Assembly: GCF_000520975.1 (NCBI RefSeq)
Contig: NZ_JACB01000031.1
Coordinates: 124,001 to 188,000, forward strand
Length of the DNA: 64,000 nucleotides
Direction of reading: 5' to 3'
Source of the DNA: Aquimarina megaterium XH134
Lineage (GTDB): Bacteria; Bacteroidota; Bacteroidia; Flavobacteriales; Flavobacteriaceae
The translations under genes and the position numbers were made by a program. Below are positions 1-9,132 of this stretch, in pieces. Numbering within the stretch: position 1 is the first letter of the stretch; each line of letters opens with the position of its first letter. The notes under the pieces were generated by a model. It had not been told where the DNA came from. It searched no databases and worked only from the letters and a program-made list of their open reading frames with translations.

Positions 1-107
1 TTATTTTCCCAAATATGGGCATAATGTTCGGGGTAGAATTGTTGACTTATTTTACTCAACTCTCTAATATCTTTAGTAGAGCATTCTTTAAAAACTACTT
101 CTTGCAT
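1..107 (-). CDS. GNAT family N-acetyltransferase, N-terminal fragment
   Basis: The first 35 codons of a gene that runs off the left edge of the window, beginning at an ATG at 107 on the minus strand. The peptide starts MQEVVFKECSTKDIREL and reaches FYPEHYAHIWEN. An early acidic segment followed by an HAxIWEN-like stretch is common in flavobacterial GNAT acetyltransferases, which move an acetyl group from acetyl-CoA to an amine. The acetyl-CoA binding site would lie outside the window. The gene sits 42 bases downstream of the thioredoxin-like gene on the same strand, so the two may be co-transcribed. The family call rests on a short piece and is moderate. Confidence 0.5.
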   Translation of the reverse strand, partial: MQEVVFKECSTKDIRELSKISQQFYPEHYAHIWEN

Positions 108-149
108 ATCTTGAAACTACGATATTGTAGCAATTTTTATAAGTTATAT

Positions 150-707
150 CTATTCTTTCCACTTAATATTACAACCAATACTTGGTTTTTGTTCTTCAGA
201 AACTTTGGCATTGCGAAGTACTGCATCAAGCGCCTGACGAAGATCGCGGCCATTTACAGGAATTCCGTTTCCAGGTCGAGAATCATCTAGTTGTCCTCGA
301 TAAATAAGTTTTGACTCTGAATCAAATAAGTAAAAATCAGGAGTGCAGGCAGCATCATATATTTTAGCAATATCCTGAGTTTCATCAAATAGATATGGAA
401 ATGTATAGTTGTTTTTTTGAGCAGTTTTCCACATTTCTTTAGGAGCATCCTGAGGGTATTTTTCAATATCATTACTGCTAATAGCCACAAAACCAAATCC
501 CTGAACCCGATAGTCATTAGCGATACGTACTATTTCTTCGTTAACATGAATCACAAAAGGGCAATGATTACAGATAAACATAACCACAGTTCCTTTTTCG
601 CCTTTTACATCGTTAAGAGAATACTTGTCATTGGTAACAGCGTCTACAAGTGTAAAATCGGGTGCAATAGTACCAAGAGGTAACATGTTAGAAGGAGTAC
701 GAGCCAT
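150..707 (-). CDS. Thioredoxin-like (AhpC/TSA-type) protein with CNHC motif
   Basis: A 185-residue cytoplasmic redox protein. The ATG at 707 (MARTPSNMLPLG) is preferred over one eight codons upstream (MEPFKKKI), because family members begin shortly before the LPLGTIAPDFTL segment. Residues 15-45 form the AhpC/TSA entry strand (APDFTLVDAVTNDKYSL). The CxxC is CNHC, followed by PFVIHV, which is typical of the 'thioredoxin family protein' group in which the usual CGPC is replaced by CNHCP. A cis-Pro position (ACTPDFYLFD) follows. The fold predicts thiol-disulfide or peroxide chemistry; the substrate is unknown. No signal peptide is visible. Confidence 0.85.
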   Translation of the reverse strand: MARTPSNMLPLGTIAPDFTLVDAVTNDKYSLNDVKGEKGTVVMFICNHCPFVIHVNEEIVRIANDYRVQGFGFVAISSNDIEKYPQDAPKEMWKTAQKNNYTFPYLFDETQDIAKIYDAACTPDFYLFDSESKLIYRGQLDDSRPGNGIPVNGRDLRQALDAVLRNAKVSEEQKPSIGCNIKWKE

Positions 708-928
708 GATTTTTTTTTTGAAAGGTTCCAAAATTACATTATTATACCATATAAGTCTACAAAAACAGACCTTAGTTACAACTGTAATTTACAATTTTAA
801 ACATTGAACTCATCTTGATTTTTTCTGTTTGTAAAAACATAAGGCTTTTAATCCTTAATGATACCCTTTTTATAGGGTATAAGCTACGGTGCAAAAAAAA
901 ACAAGATGAGTAGTTCACTTAATACTTC

Positions 929-3442
929 TTACATTTCATCACTAAAGAAAATAGCATTCATTAGTAATTTATTCGTCCCATACCAAAAAGCTCTAAAATT
1001 AGTATTGTCGGTAAACAAGATTATATTTCCTTTTCCGAAATCATTATGTTTAAAAGGGACTGTTCCTGATAGAGAATCCAAGTTCTTTTTACTAATATAT
1101 CCACTTAACAATGGTTTTTTTGTATATCGAATTGGATTGTTGTAACTCTGCTTATCTGGTTTAATAAATAATTTTGTATTTCTAAATAGTGAAATCGTAT
1201 TGTTTTTATATCCAAAATTAATGGGATGAGAACGATCTATTTCGGCTTCAAAAATAGCTCCACCAATTACTTGTGCACCATTAAAATCTTGCCTTTGTTC
1301 AAAGGATATGTTTTTTGCATCATTTTTTGGAGTAGCAAATTCGATTTTCATGAATTCGTTATTCTTAAAAAACTGGGCAGCATTTCTATATCCAATTAGT
1401 GTCCCGCCATTACGAACCCAAGTTTTTAATTTTTCTGCTTTTTCTTTGTCAAAAGACTGTCTCCAGCTATTTGGTAATACAATATGTGTGTATTTTGATA
1501 AAGTGATTCTGTTAAAATTACGTGTTTCTAATTTTGTGATAGGAATATCATAACGTTGATCCATTAAATGCCAGATTTCTCCAGCATCATAAGGTGTGAT
1601 TCCACTACCTGTAAACAATCCTATTCTTGGAAGTGATAAAGCACGAAATTGATTACTTCCCAGATCAATCCCCTTTGTCAGTCCTGTAGAAACACCAGTG
1701 ATATCGATATGATTCTCTGCAGCTATTTTTTGTAACAATTTATGAAGCTCTTCTTTATTTAATTTTTGATTCTGAACCGGTATTAAAATTGTACCATAGT
1801 CATAATCATTGTTTTCTAAAGAAAAAGGTTTCATCCCAACTTTGGCTCGCAATCCATTAGCTAGGATTTGATATAAAGCTTTTGGAGTGTAATACTCATG
1901 CCATTGTATCAGGTATGCATAATCACTTTTATTAACCGGATTGATTTTGCGATACGTGAGATCTGATATTTCGCTACCTATATTAGAAATAGCTGCATTG
2001 TCAGAATAGTCCAGATTAAAGGCCAAAGGAAATGTCCAGGCAGAAACATCATAAAAGAGACTGTCTTGAAATGCTGTTCTTTTTTCAAAAATAGCTTTTA
2101 ATAACCTTTTTTGTCGCTGGTTCTTAGGAACAATATAGCTATACTCTTTTTTGAAAAAATTACCCTTAATGGCTATATCTTGTTTAAGTTCGTATAATTT
2201 GATTTGATGTCTTTTAAGGATTTCGGCAAGATGATAAGATGAAGCTGCATCTTTTTCGTTACCAAAAATATAAGCATCTTTAGTTACTTCCTTTCTTGCA
2301 TTGTTGTAAAAACTTCGTTTATATTCTAATAACTCTTTACGCATTGATTTTGCAGCTTCTAATGTAGAAAGTGTTGCGGTAAATTGATTTCTTATTGTAA
2401 AAGGAAAAGTGAGTAGCCCATTATCGGTTTGCTGAGCATGACCACGCGAACTACCTTGTTCAAATAAAATACCAATACTACCATTAATATCAGGGAAAGT
2501 AGATCCTTTACCATAATAAAAGTCGTCGAAATTCTCTTCGGTATAATATAGTGAACCAATATTGTCTAACGCTTTAGCGTGATAATTACCAATTTTTTTG
2601 GTGAGTTCCTGATTTAATTTAGGAGTTAAAGGATGTGTTCGTGATTGAATTCCTGGTTGAAAAAAGAAAGTGCTATTAGATCCCATTTCATGATGATCGG
2701 TAAGAATATTGGGGTACCATTTATGAAAAGTCTTGATACGAGCTCTGGATTCTGGTAATTGTACTGGTAACCAATCACGATTCATATCGAACCAATAATG
2801 ATTTGTTCTTCCTCCAGGCCATACTTCACTGTATTCTCGATCTTGAGGGTCTGTACTAATGTTTTTACTTTTATTGGTATTAGCCCAATAAGCAAAACGC
2901 TGTAAGCCATCGGGATTAAATGAGGGATCGAATAAAATAACAACATTGTCTAAAAGATTATCTATTTCTTGTCCCTGTGCAGCAGCAAGATAGTATGCTG
3001 CAACTAATGATGCATTAGAACCACTAGGTTCGTTACCGTGAATAGAAAATCCTTGATATACAATTGCTGGTAGGTCTTCTATATGTATTGCAGTAGAGCC
3101 ATTTTGGGTAAGTTCTACATGCTTTTTTTGTATTTCCTGAAGGTTTTGGTGATTTTTTTCTGAGGTTATCGTAAGTAATAGTATTGGGCGATCTTCAAAA
3201 GTTTTTCCTCTATCTTCAATTGTTATTCTTGAAGATGCTTTGGCAAGAACCTGCATATAATTTACAAGTTTATCATGGGTTACATGCCATTTTCCCGGGA
3301 CATAACCAAGTACACTTTGCGGAGTAGGAATATCAGGATTGTATGTAACATTTTTTGGAAGGTAATATTCTAAAGATAAATCATCTTGAGAAAAAGAGAC
3401 AAAGTTTAATAGTGCAAAAAAAACAGTAAAAATATGTTTCAT
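929..3442 (-). CDS. Secreted zinc carboxypeptidase, peptidase family M14
   Basis: An 837-residue exported metallopeptidase. Residues 1-19 are a signal peptide (KHIFTVFFALLNFVSFSQ). The M14 domain follows at about 55-400. Zinc-binding residues are H135 and E138 in SIHGNEPSG and a histidine in TDHHEMGS (250/251). The substrate-binding FDMNRDW lies at 218-224 and the catalytic glutamate is probably E328 in LFEQGSS. The long C-terminal half (about 420-837) has a glutamine amidotransferase-like fold pattern (RIGLFTGSG, HIVLPNSWRQ, GTLIGYRNA), as in other large flavobacterial M14 enzymes. It should trim C-terminal amino acids from peptides in the periplasm or outside the cell. A hairpin terminator separates it from the upstream DUF3276 gene. 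Confidence 0.9.
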   Translation of the reverse strand: MKHIFTVFFALLNFVSFSQDDLSLEYYLPKNVTYNPDIPTPQSVLGYVPGKWHVTHDKLVNYMQVLAKASSRITIEDRGKTFEDRPILLLTITSEKNHQNLQEIQKKHVELTQNGSTAIHIEDLPAIVYQGFSIHGNEPSGSNASLVAAYYLAAAQGQEIDNLLDNVVILFDPSFNPDGLQRFAYWANTNKSKNISTDPQDREYSEVWPGGRTNHYWFDMNRDWLPVQLPESRARIKTFHKWYPNILTDHHEMGSNSTFFFQPGIQSRTHPLTPKLNQELTKKIGNYHAKALDNIGSLYYTEENFDDFYYGKGSTFPDINGSIGILFEQGSSRGHAQQTDNGLLTFPFTIRNQFTATLSTLEAAKSMRKELLEYKRSFYNNARKEVTKDAYIFGNEKDAASSYHLAEILKRHQIKLYELKQDIAIKGNFFKKEYSYIVPKNQRQKRLLKAIFEKRTAFQDSLFYDVSAWTFPLAFNLDYSDNAAISNIGSEISDLTYRKINPVNKSDYAYLIQWHEYYTPKALYQILANGLRAKVGMKPFSLENNDYDYGTILIPVQNQKLNKEELHKLLQKIAAENHIDITGVSTGLTKGIDLGSNQFRALSLPRIGLFTGSGITPYDAGEIWHLMDQRYDIPITKLETRNFNRITLSKYTHIVLPNSWRQSFDKEKAEKLKTWVRNGGTLIGYRNAAQFFKNNEFMKIEFATPKNDAKNISFEQRQDFNGAQVIGGAIFEAEIDRSHPINFGYKNNTISLFRNTKLFIKPDKQSYNNPIRYTKKPLLSGYISKKNLDSLSGTVPFKHNDFGKGNIILFTDNTNFRAFWYGTNKLLMNAIFFSDEM

Positions 3443-3483
3443 ACGTTTTATTTTTTTGTAATTATTTTTGATGGGTGAATATA

Positions 3484-3515
3484 AAAAAAACCGCTTCAGT
3501 GAATGAAGCGGTTTA
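3484..3515 (-). terminator. Rho-independent terminator after the DUF3276 gene
   Basis: CCGCTTCA (3491-3498) pairs with TGAAGCGG (3504-3511), extended by AA/TT. On the minus strand it is followed by a run of T (3483-3490 read as complement). It lies 31 bases after the stop of the DUF3276 gene and upstream of the M14 peptidase start. Confidence 0.8.
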
Positions 3516-3545
3516 CATAACTTTAACTTAAAGTCGTATTATTGT

Positions 3546-3938
3546 CTAGATATCGTCAAAACTTACATCTGTAAAGCTTTCTGTTGATGCAGAAACTTCT
3601 TCAGCAACTTTATTTTCAACTCCATCTTTTTCATATGATTTCTGAAAGTCTTTTTGATGACGTTCACTTATTACTTCTTCTCCTTTTTCATCGACAATGA
3701 AGTGAGTCATTTCATTTAAGATCTCTGTAAAACCAACAAAATCTTCTTTGTAAAGGTAGATCTTATGTTTCTTATAGTGAAAAGATCCATCATCATTGGT
3801 AAACTTTTTACTTTCTGTTATTGTTAGATAATAATCTCCTGCTTTTGTAGCTCTTACGTCAAAGAAATATGTTCTTCTTCCTGCTCGTAAAACTTTTGAG
3901 AAAATTTCTTCTTTATCCATCATTTCATTATCACTCAT
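3546..3938 (-). CDS. PUR family DNA/RNA-binding protein (DUF3276)
   Basis: A 130-residue cytoplasmic protein of the Bacteroidota DUF3276 family, related to the PUR-alpha single-stranded nucleic acid binding fold. The core (residues 8-85) shows IFSKVLRAGRRTYFFDVR, then DYYLTITESKK and HKIYLYKEDF, a single PUR repeat of beta strands followed by a helix (FVGFTEILNEMTHF). The tail from about 90 is acidic and low in complexity. It should bind single-stranded DNA or RNA, with unknown targets. The gene has its own downstream terminator and follows the ABC exporter gene by 78 bases. Confidence 0.88.
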   Translation of the reverse strand: MSDNEMMDKEEIFSKVLRAGRRTYFFDVRATKAGDYYLTITESKKFTNDDGSFHYKKHKIYLYKEDFVGFTEILNEMTHFIVDEKGEEVISERHQKDFQKSYEKDGVENKVAEEVSASTESFTDVSFDDI

Positions 3939-4016
3939 AATCCGTATTTATTAATTAATTAATATGTTATGATGGTTTCAAAAATCCAAAAAAATTGTTA
4001 ACCTCACAAAAAAAAC

Positions 4017-5774
4017 TCAAATTTCTTTTTCACTAAGTTGTTTTAAATAGAGATCTTTATAATATCCTTCGGTGCTTATTAGTTGATTATGAGAGCCTTG
4101 TTGGATTATTTCGCCATCTTCTAAGACAATAATTTTATTTGCATTTTTTGCAGTAGATACCCTATGACTTACTATAAAAGTTGTCTTATTCTTAGAAATT
4201 TTGTGAAGATTGTTAAGGATTTCTTCTTCTGTTTCGGTATCAACAGCAGATAAACAATCGTCAAAAAGGAGTACAGGAGGATTTTTAAGTATTGCTCTTG
4301 CTATAGAAACACGCTGTTTTTGACCTCCGGATAATGTGATCCCACGCTCTCCTAAAACAGTATCATACCCTTTACTAAAACCTATTATGTTTTTATGTAC
4401 TACTGCATTTTTGGCAGCTTCATATACTTGATCATCTGTCGCATTCTCATTGCCAAATTTTATATTGTTTTGTATACTATCACTAAATAAAAATGCATCT
4501 TGAGGGACATAACCAATACTCTCTCTTAAATCGGTTAAATTGAGGTTTTTTAGAGGAACTCCATCTATTCGTATTTCACCCGACGAAACATCGTATAGCC
4601 TGCCTATTAAATCTAATATTGTTGATTTTCCAGAACCGGTTTTTCCTATAATACCTATTGTTTCTCCATTTTTAACTTCAAAACTAATATTTTTTAGGGC
4701 AGTGATATTAGTATCATCATAGGTAAAAGAAACATTGTCAAAATTAATATTTCCAGTAATTGGTGTTTTTTGAGTTACTGTATTAGTGATTTCTGGTTCC
4801 TGACTAAGAAATTCATTAATTCTTACTTGAGAGGCTTCTGCTTGCTGAACGATAGAACTAACCCATCCAACTGTGGCTACAGGCCAGGTAAGCATATTAA
4901 CAAAAATGATAAATTCTACAATTACACCTAGATCTTGTATCGTACCATCGATAAATTGCTTTCCTCCAATATAAATGACTAGAATATTACTAAAACCGAT
5001 CAGTAAAACCATTAGGGGGAAAAACAATGCTTGTACTTTGGCCAGATCAAGATTCTTATCCTTACTCTTATCAGATAATTCGGTAAAACTTTTCTGGGTG
5101 GGAGATTCCAGACCGTATGCTTTGATTACAGAAATACCACTAAAGGATTCTTGAGTAAAAGTGGTTAGTTTAGATAAAAACTCTTGCACTACAGTACTAC
5201 GTTTATGAATTGCAACACTTAATTTATAAATAGAAACCGATAATATGGGTAAAGGAGTAACAGTATATAGAGTAAGCTCAGGAGCTATACTAATCATATA
5301 TCCTATCACCACAACAAATAGAGTAATAGTGTTTACACTATACATAATTGCAGGACCAACATACATTCTAACTCGAGATACATCTTCGCTAATGCGATTC
5401 ATAAGATCACCTGTTCTGTTTTTCTTATAAAAATTAAGAGATAGTTTCTCATAATGTTGAAAAACCTCATTTTTAAGATCAAACTCAATAAATCGAGAAA
5501 CTACAATAAAAGTCTGACGCATTAAAAAAGTAAATAATGCCGAAATAAGTAATGCCCCTGCAATAAGAAGAATATTTATGATAAGCCCGCTTTTTACCTC
5601 GGCAATATCAGTAATCTCTTTATTAATATATTGTTCTACAACATCTACAGAGTCACCAACTAATGTAGGAACTATTGTAGCAAAAACTCTTGCGATTATA
5701 GTAATTACCAATCCAATGATAAGTCGGTATTTATATTTTAAAAAGTATTTGTTCAAATGGCGTAATGCGCGCAT
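4017..5774 (-). CDS. ABC exporter, fused permease and ATPase (MsbA-like)
   Basis: A 585-residue half-transporter that should work as a homodimer in the inner membrane. Residues 1-310 are the type 1 exporter transmembrane domain with six predicted helices. Residues about 335-575 are the nucleotide-binding domain: Walker A GKTGSGKST, Q-loop YVPQDAF, signature LSGGQKQR, Walker B VLLFDDCLSAVD, H-loop IVSHR. Walker B ends in DD rather than the usual DE (PVLLFDDCLS), which would change the catalytic glutamate. Such variants occur in flavobacterial MsbA/MdlB-like proteins and may slow ATP turnover. The substrate (lipid, drug or peptide) cannot be read from sequence. It is divergent from leucine dehydrogenase. 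Confidence 0.9.
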   Translation of the reverse strand: MRALRHLNKYFLKYKYRLIIGLVITIIARVFATIVPTLVGDSVDVVEQYINKEITDIAEVKSGLIINILLIAGALLISALFTFLMRQTFIVVSRFIEFDLKNEVFQHYEKLSLNFYKKNRTGDLMNRISEDVSRVRMYVGPAIMYSVNTITLFVVVIGYMISIAPELTLYTVTPLPILSVSIYKLSVAIHKRSTVVQEFLSKLTTFTQESFSGISVIKAYGLESPTQKSFTELSDKSKDKNLDLAKVQALFFPLMVLLIGFSNILVIYIGGKQFIDGTIQDLGVIVEFIIFVNMLTWPVATVGWVSSIVQQAEASQVRINEFLSQEPEITNTVTQKTPITGNINFDNVSFTYDDTNITALKNISFEVKNGETIGIIGKTGSGKSTILDLIGRLYDVSSGEIRIDGVPLKNLNLTDLRESIGYVPQDAFLFSDSIQNNIKFGNENATDDQVYEAAKNAVVHKNIIGFSKGYDTVLGERGITLSGGQKQRVSIARAILKNPPVLLFDDCLSAVDTETEEEILNNLHKISKNKTTFIVSHRVSTAKNANKIIVLEDGEIIQQGSHNQLISTEGYYKDLYLKQLSEKEI

Positions 5775-5819
5775 AAAAGATTAATATTTATAAGTGAATT
5801 TATTAATAAATCCGTAAAG

Positions 5820-5834
5820 TTTAACAGTGTTAAA
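5820..5834. promoter_or_regulatory. Palindrome in the divergent ABC exporter/leucine dehydrogenase region
   Basis: TTTAAC-AGT-GTTAAA is a 6-3-6 inverted repeat in the 140-base space between the two divergent genes. Its position fits an operator or the upstream edge of a promoter. A weak -7-like TATTTTAG follows at 5857-5864. No known regulator motif is recognised. Confidence 0.3.
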
Positions 5835-5914
5835 TTTCAAATTGATAAAAATATGCTATTTTAGCACCCTTATTTTGAGTATAATATAATTGTAATATTT
5901 AAAAATTTTATAAC

Positions 5915-7012
5915 ATGATAACCGAAGTGTTTACTGCAAATCAACTTAAAAAAGAAGCTCCAGTATTTGGTCAACTATCTTTTGATAATCACGAACAAGT
6001 TGTTTTTTGTCAGGACAAAGATACAGGATTGAAGGCAATAATTGGTGTACATAACACAATTTTAGGACCAGCTTTAGGTGGGACTAGAATGTATGACTAT
6101 GCAACAGAGTGGGATGCACTTAATGATGTATTGAGGTTATCACGAGGAATGACGTATAAAGCTGCTATTACAGGTTTGAATCTTGGAGGAGGGAAAGCAG
6201 TAATTATCGGAGATCCTAAAAAAATAAAAACACCAGAGCTAATGAAACGCTTTGGTAAATTTGTGCATACACTAGGTGGTAAGTACTATACTGCAGAAGA
6301 TGTAGGTATGGAAACTTCTGATATGGATACTGTAAGAGAAGTCACTCCTTATGTAACAGGAATTTCCGAATCAAAAGGAGGAGCAGGGAACCCTTCTCCG
6401 GTTACAGCTTATGGTGTGTATATGGGAATGAAAGCAGCTAGTAAATTTGCCTATGGAAATGATACATTAGAAGGAAAACGAATTTTGGTTCAGGGAATTG
6501 GACATGTAGGAGAAGAATTGGTGCGTTTAACCTCTGAAGAAGGAGCAAAAGTAATAATTAGTGATATCAACCAAGAAAGACTCGAAGCAGTAAGTACTAA
6601 GTATGGTGTTGATATTTATAGAGGAGATGATCTATATGCAGAAACTGCAGATATTTATGCTCCTTGTGCTCTTGGCGCAACTGTTAATGATAAAACAATT
6701 GATAAATTAAAAGTAAAAGTGATTGCCGGAGCGGCAAATAATCAATTAGCTAACGAAAATATTCATGGTCCTTTATTACAAAAGAAAGGAATCGTGTATG
6801 CTCCAGACTTTTTGATTAATGCAGGAGGTATTATCAATGTATATGCAGAGATCGAAGGATATGGCAGAGATCAAATTATAGCCAAAACCGAGAAGATTTA
6901 TGATACTACTTTAGATATTTTAAACAAAGCAAAAGCAACCAATGTGACTACAAATGAAGCAGCAATTAGTATAGCAGAAGATAGAATTGCAGCACGAAAA
7001 AAGGAAATGTAA
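5915..7012 (+). CDS. ldh: Leucine dehydrogenase (Glu/Leu/Phe/Val dehydrogenase family)
   Basis: A 365-residue NAD-dependent branched-chain amino acid dehydrogenase that interconverts L-leucine and 2-oxoisocaproate plus ammonia. The N-terminal dimerisation domain carries PALGGTRMYDY, the catalytic and substrate lysines in MTYKAA (K82) and GGGKAV (K94), and the AEDVGM segment. The Rossmann domain has ILVQGIGHVGEE with its GxGxxG dinucleotide loop, and then GAANNQL. Length and motifs fit the leucine dehydrogenase branch rather than hexameric glutamate dehydrogenase; valine could also be a substrate. It probably feeds branched-chain fatty acid or leucine catabolism, and an HMG-CoA lyase for the leucine pathway is encoded about 18 kb away. 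Confidence 0.9.
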   Translation: MITEVFTANQLKKEAPVFGQLSFDNHEQVVFCQDKDTGLKAIIGVHNTILGPALGGTRMYDYATEWDALNDVLRLSRGMTYKAAITGLNLGGGKAVIIGDPKKIKTPELMKRFGKFVHTLGGKYYTAEDVGMETSDMDTVREVTPYVTGISESKGGAGNPSPVTAYGVYMGMKAASKFAYGNDTLEGKRILVQGIGHVGEELVRLTSEEGAKVIISDINQERLEAVSTKYGVDIYRGDDLYAETADIYAPCALGATVNDKTIDKLKVKVIAGAANNQLANENIHGPLLQKKGIVYAPDFLINAGGIINVYAEIEGYGRDQIIAKTEKIYDTTLDILNKAKATNVTTNEAAISIAEDRIAARKKEM

Positions 7013-7144
7013 TCATACCTCAAAAAAATTAAAGACGGTTTTGTAACACAAGAAAAGTGAATTAAAGAAAAACCGATAAAATTTTAAAATACAATTACCT
7101 CATAAAAAAAGAAGTTTTAAGGTAGGTACGATTAAAAATAATAG

Positions 7145-7152
7145 TATTTTTG
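7145..7152 (+). promoter_or_regulatory. Candidate -7 element for nusB
   Basis: TATTTTTG matches the Bacteroidota -7 consensus TAnnTTTG and lies 62 bases before the nusB start. A -33 TTG at the standard spacing is not clear. The predicted start point (about 7159) would fall inside the hairpin at 7155-7182. Confidence 0.4.
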
Positions 7153-7154
7153 CA

Positions 7155-7188
7155 GGGCAAAAGTTAAAACATACTTTTGCCCTTTTTT
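7155..7188 (+). terminator. Rho-independent terminator between ldh and nusB
   Basis: GGGCAAAAGT (7155-7164) and ACTTTTGCCC (7173-7182) form a perfect 10-bp stem with an 8-base loop, followed by six T. It lies 143 bases after the leucine dehydrogenase stop and 26 bases before the nusB start. Confidence 0.85.
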
Positions 7189-7213
7189 AATATAAAGTTC
7201 TTTGTAATTTTCT

Positions 7214-8158
7214 ATGTTAACCAGAAGACATATTAGAGTAAAAGTAATGCAGTCTCTCTATTCGATGGAGCAGACGCAAAGTGACAATCTTGGTAAAGAA
7301 GAGAAATTCCTTCTTTATAGTATTGATCAGATGTATGAATTATTTATTATAAATCTTCAGCTTCTGGTAGAAATTAGAAAACATGCAGCTGAGTTTTTGG
7401 CAAAAAGTCAAAAAAAATACCTTGCTACCTCCGAAGAAAAAAATCCTAATACCAAATTTATCAATAACGAAGTTCTGTTATTGCTAGAGAAAAATATTCA
7501 ACTCAAAACAGAAATTGAGAAGAAAAAATTGAATTGCTGGGAATTAGATGATGAGTATGTGGCTATATTATGGAAAGAGATTAAAGAAAGTGAGCTGTAT
7601 ACAGATTATATGAGTACTAAACTTAGCTCTTTTAGAGAAGATAAAGATTTTGTACTCGATGTTTTCAAAGAGATTATAGCTCCCAATGATAAACTTTATG
7701 AATATATCGAAGATAAAAAGCTAACGTGGGTTGATGATTTACCATTGGTAAATACATCGATTATCAAAATGCTTAGAAAAGTTAAATCATCTCATGATGA
7801 GCAAATGACATTACCTAAGCTGTATAAGGATATAGAAGATAAGAAATTTGCAACTGATATTTTTAGAAAAACAACGCTTAATGGTGTAGAGTTTACAAAA
7901 GAAATTGATGGTAAAACACCAAACTGGGATCAAGATCGTATTGCAGAATTGGATAAAGCGATCATAAAAATGGCCATTTGCGAGTTTGTAAAGTTCCCGT
8001 CAATACCGGTAAAAGTAACAATTAACGAATATTTAGAAATTGCAAAAGAATATAGTACGCCTAAAAGTAGTATTTTTATCAATGGAATTTTAGATAAAAT
8101 TTCTAAAGAATACCAGGAAAATGGTAAATTAAACAAAGTAGGTCGTGGATTAATGTAA
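7214..8158 (+). CDS. nusB: Transcription antitermination factor NusB
   Basis: A 314-residue protein. It begins MLTRRHIRVKVMQSLYSMEQ, the RNA-binding arginine-rich start of NusB (residues 1-20), and ends with the NusB helical core at about 190-305 (LDKAIIKMAICEF, IPVKVTINEYLEIAKEYSTPKSSIFINGILDKI). The long middle insertion is normal for Bacteroidota NusB, which is about twice the E. coli length. It works with NusA, NusE and NusG on boxA to prevent early termination in rRNA operons. It is the first gene of the common group nusB - DUF1573 - yajC. Confidence 0.93.
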   Translation: MLTRRHIRVKVMQSLYSMEQTQSDNLGKEEKFLLYSIDQMYELFIINLQLLVEIRKHAAEFLAKSQKKYLATSEEKNPNTKFINNEVLLLLEKNIQLKTEIEKKKLNCWELDDEYVAILWKEIKESELYTDYMSTKLSSFREDKDFVLDVFKEIIAPNDKLYEYIEDKKLTWVDDLPLVNTSIIKMLRKVKSSHDEQMTLPKLYKDIEDKKFATDIFRKTTLNGVEFTKEIDGKTPNWDQDRIAELDKAIIKMAICEFVKFPSIPVKVTINEYLEIAKEYSTPKSSIFINGILDKISKEYQENGKLNKVGRGLM

Positions 8159-8211
8159 TATTTTAGAAAAAATAGTATTTTTAACCCTCAAATAATTAAA
8201 AAACCCAAGTA

Positions 8212-8691
8212 ATGAAAAAAGGAATCTTAATTTTAGCCGGAGTTTTTGCTATGACAGTTATGTCTTGTAAAGACAATGCCGCAGAAAAAGTTAAAGAAGA
8301 AAATGTAGAAATAGCAGCAGATCGAGACGCAAAGAACGCAGATTTTCCTGTGATGACTTTTACTGAAACGGAACACGATTTTGGAACTATCAATGAAGGA
8401 GATGTTGTAGAGCATAAGTTTGCTTTTACCAATACAGGTAAAGCACCTTTGGTAATCGTAAGTGCAAAAGGTAGTTGTGGATGTACTGTGCCAGAATGGC
8501 CAAAAGATCCAATTGCACCAGGAGCAACAGGAGAGATGTTAGTGAAGTTTAACTCTAACGGAAAACCAAATCAGCAAACTAAGCAAGTTACTATAACTGC
8601 TAATACCGAGGCTGGAAAAGAAATTCTTAAGATTAAAGCTATGGTAACTCCAAAGGCTAAACCCGTAAGTGGAACACCAGTAAGCGAATAA
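8212..8691 (+). CDS. DUF1573 domain lipoprotein
   Basis: A 159-residue exported protein with a lipoprotein signal (MKKGILILAGVFAMTVMSCKD; lipobox cysteine 19). Residues 45-150 are the DUF1573 immunoglobulin-like domain, with EHDFGTINEGDVVEHKFAFTN and GSCGCTVPEWP followed by the GEMLVKFNS strand. DUF1573 proteins are common in Bacteroidota and are placed by NusB and YajC, but their biochemical role is unknown. It should be anchored to a periplasmic membrane face. Only four bases separate it from yajC, so the two share a transcript. Confidence 0.88.
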   Translation: MKKGILILAGVFAMTVMSCKDNAAEKVKEENVEIAADRDAKNADFPVMTFTETEHDFGTINEGDVVEHKFAFTNTGKAPLVIVSAKGSCGCTVPEWPKDPIAPGATGEMLVKFNSNGKPNQQTKQVTITANTEAGKEILKIKAMVTPKAKPVSGTPVSE

Positions 8692-8694
8692 TTT

Positions 8695-8985
8695 ATGGAG
8701 CAAATACAATCATTTCTTCCTTTTATACTCATATTTGTCGTAATGTATTTTTTTATGATACGACCACAGATGCAAAAAGCAAAAAAGGAGAAAAAATTTG
8801 CTGAAGACTTAAAAAAAGGAGATCGTGTCGTAACAAAAAGTGGACTTCACGGTAAAGTTTTTGACTTCAGTGAGAAAAATAATGCTATTATTATTGAAAC
8901 AGGATCTGGTAAATTAACGTATGATAAATCTGCAATTTCGTTGGAGATGAGTCAAAAATTAAATCAACCAGCAGATAAGAAGTAA
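8695..8985 (+). CDS. yajC: Preprotein translocase subunit YajC
   Basis: A 96-residue single-span inner membrane protein, an accessory partner of SecDF next to the SecYEG channel. One transmembrane helix spans residues 6-24 (SFLPFILIFVVMYFFMIRP). The family signature RPQMQKAKKEKKF follows, then the small soluble domain (LKKGDRVVTKSGLHGKV). The start codon lies four bases after the DUF1573 stop. A terminator follows at 9003-9044. Confidence 0.93.
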   Translation: MEQIQSFLPFILIFVVMYFFMIRPQMQKAKKEKKFAEDLKKGDRVVTKSGLHGKVFDFSEKNNAIIIETGSGKLTYDKSAISLEMSQKLNQPADKK

Positions 8986-9002
8986 TAACTAGCCTACTTG
9001 TT

Positions 9003-9044
9003 AAAAGCGCGATGAAATTAATTTAATTTTACCGCGCTTTTTTG
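9003..9044 (+). terminator. Terminator after yajC
   Basis: AAAAGCGCG (9003-9011) pairs with CGCGCTTTT (9033-9041), with further A/T pairing inside the loop, and six T end it. It closes the nusB-DUF1573-yajC transcript. Confidence 0.8.
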
Positions 9045-9132
9045 TTTTCTATAGGTTTTATTATTGCTTTTTCTGACTACCACGAAAGAAACAATACTAT
9101 CAATAATTTTTAATCTGGGTAAAATTATTAAT

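Noticed and set aside
15..290. Plus-strand frame of 91 residues at the left edge
   Set aside because: Overlaps the GNAT and thioredoxin genes on the other strand; low-complexity Phe/Tyr content.
861..880. Hairpin ATACCCT...AGGGTAT after the M14 peptidase
   Set aside because: Short 7-bp stem without T tract on the needed strand; could be chance in AT-rich sequence.
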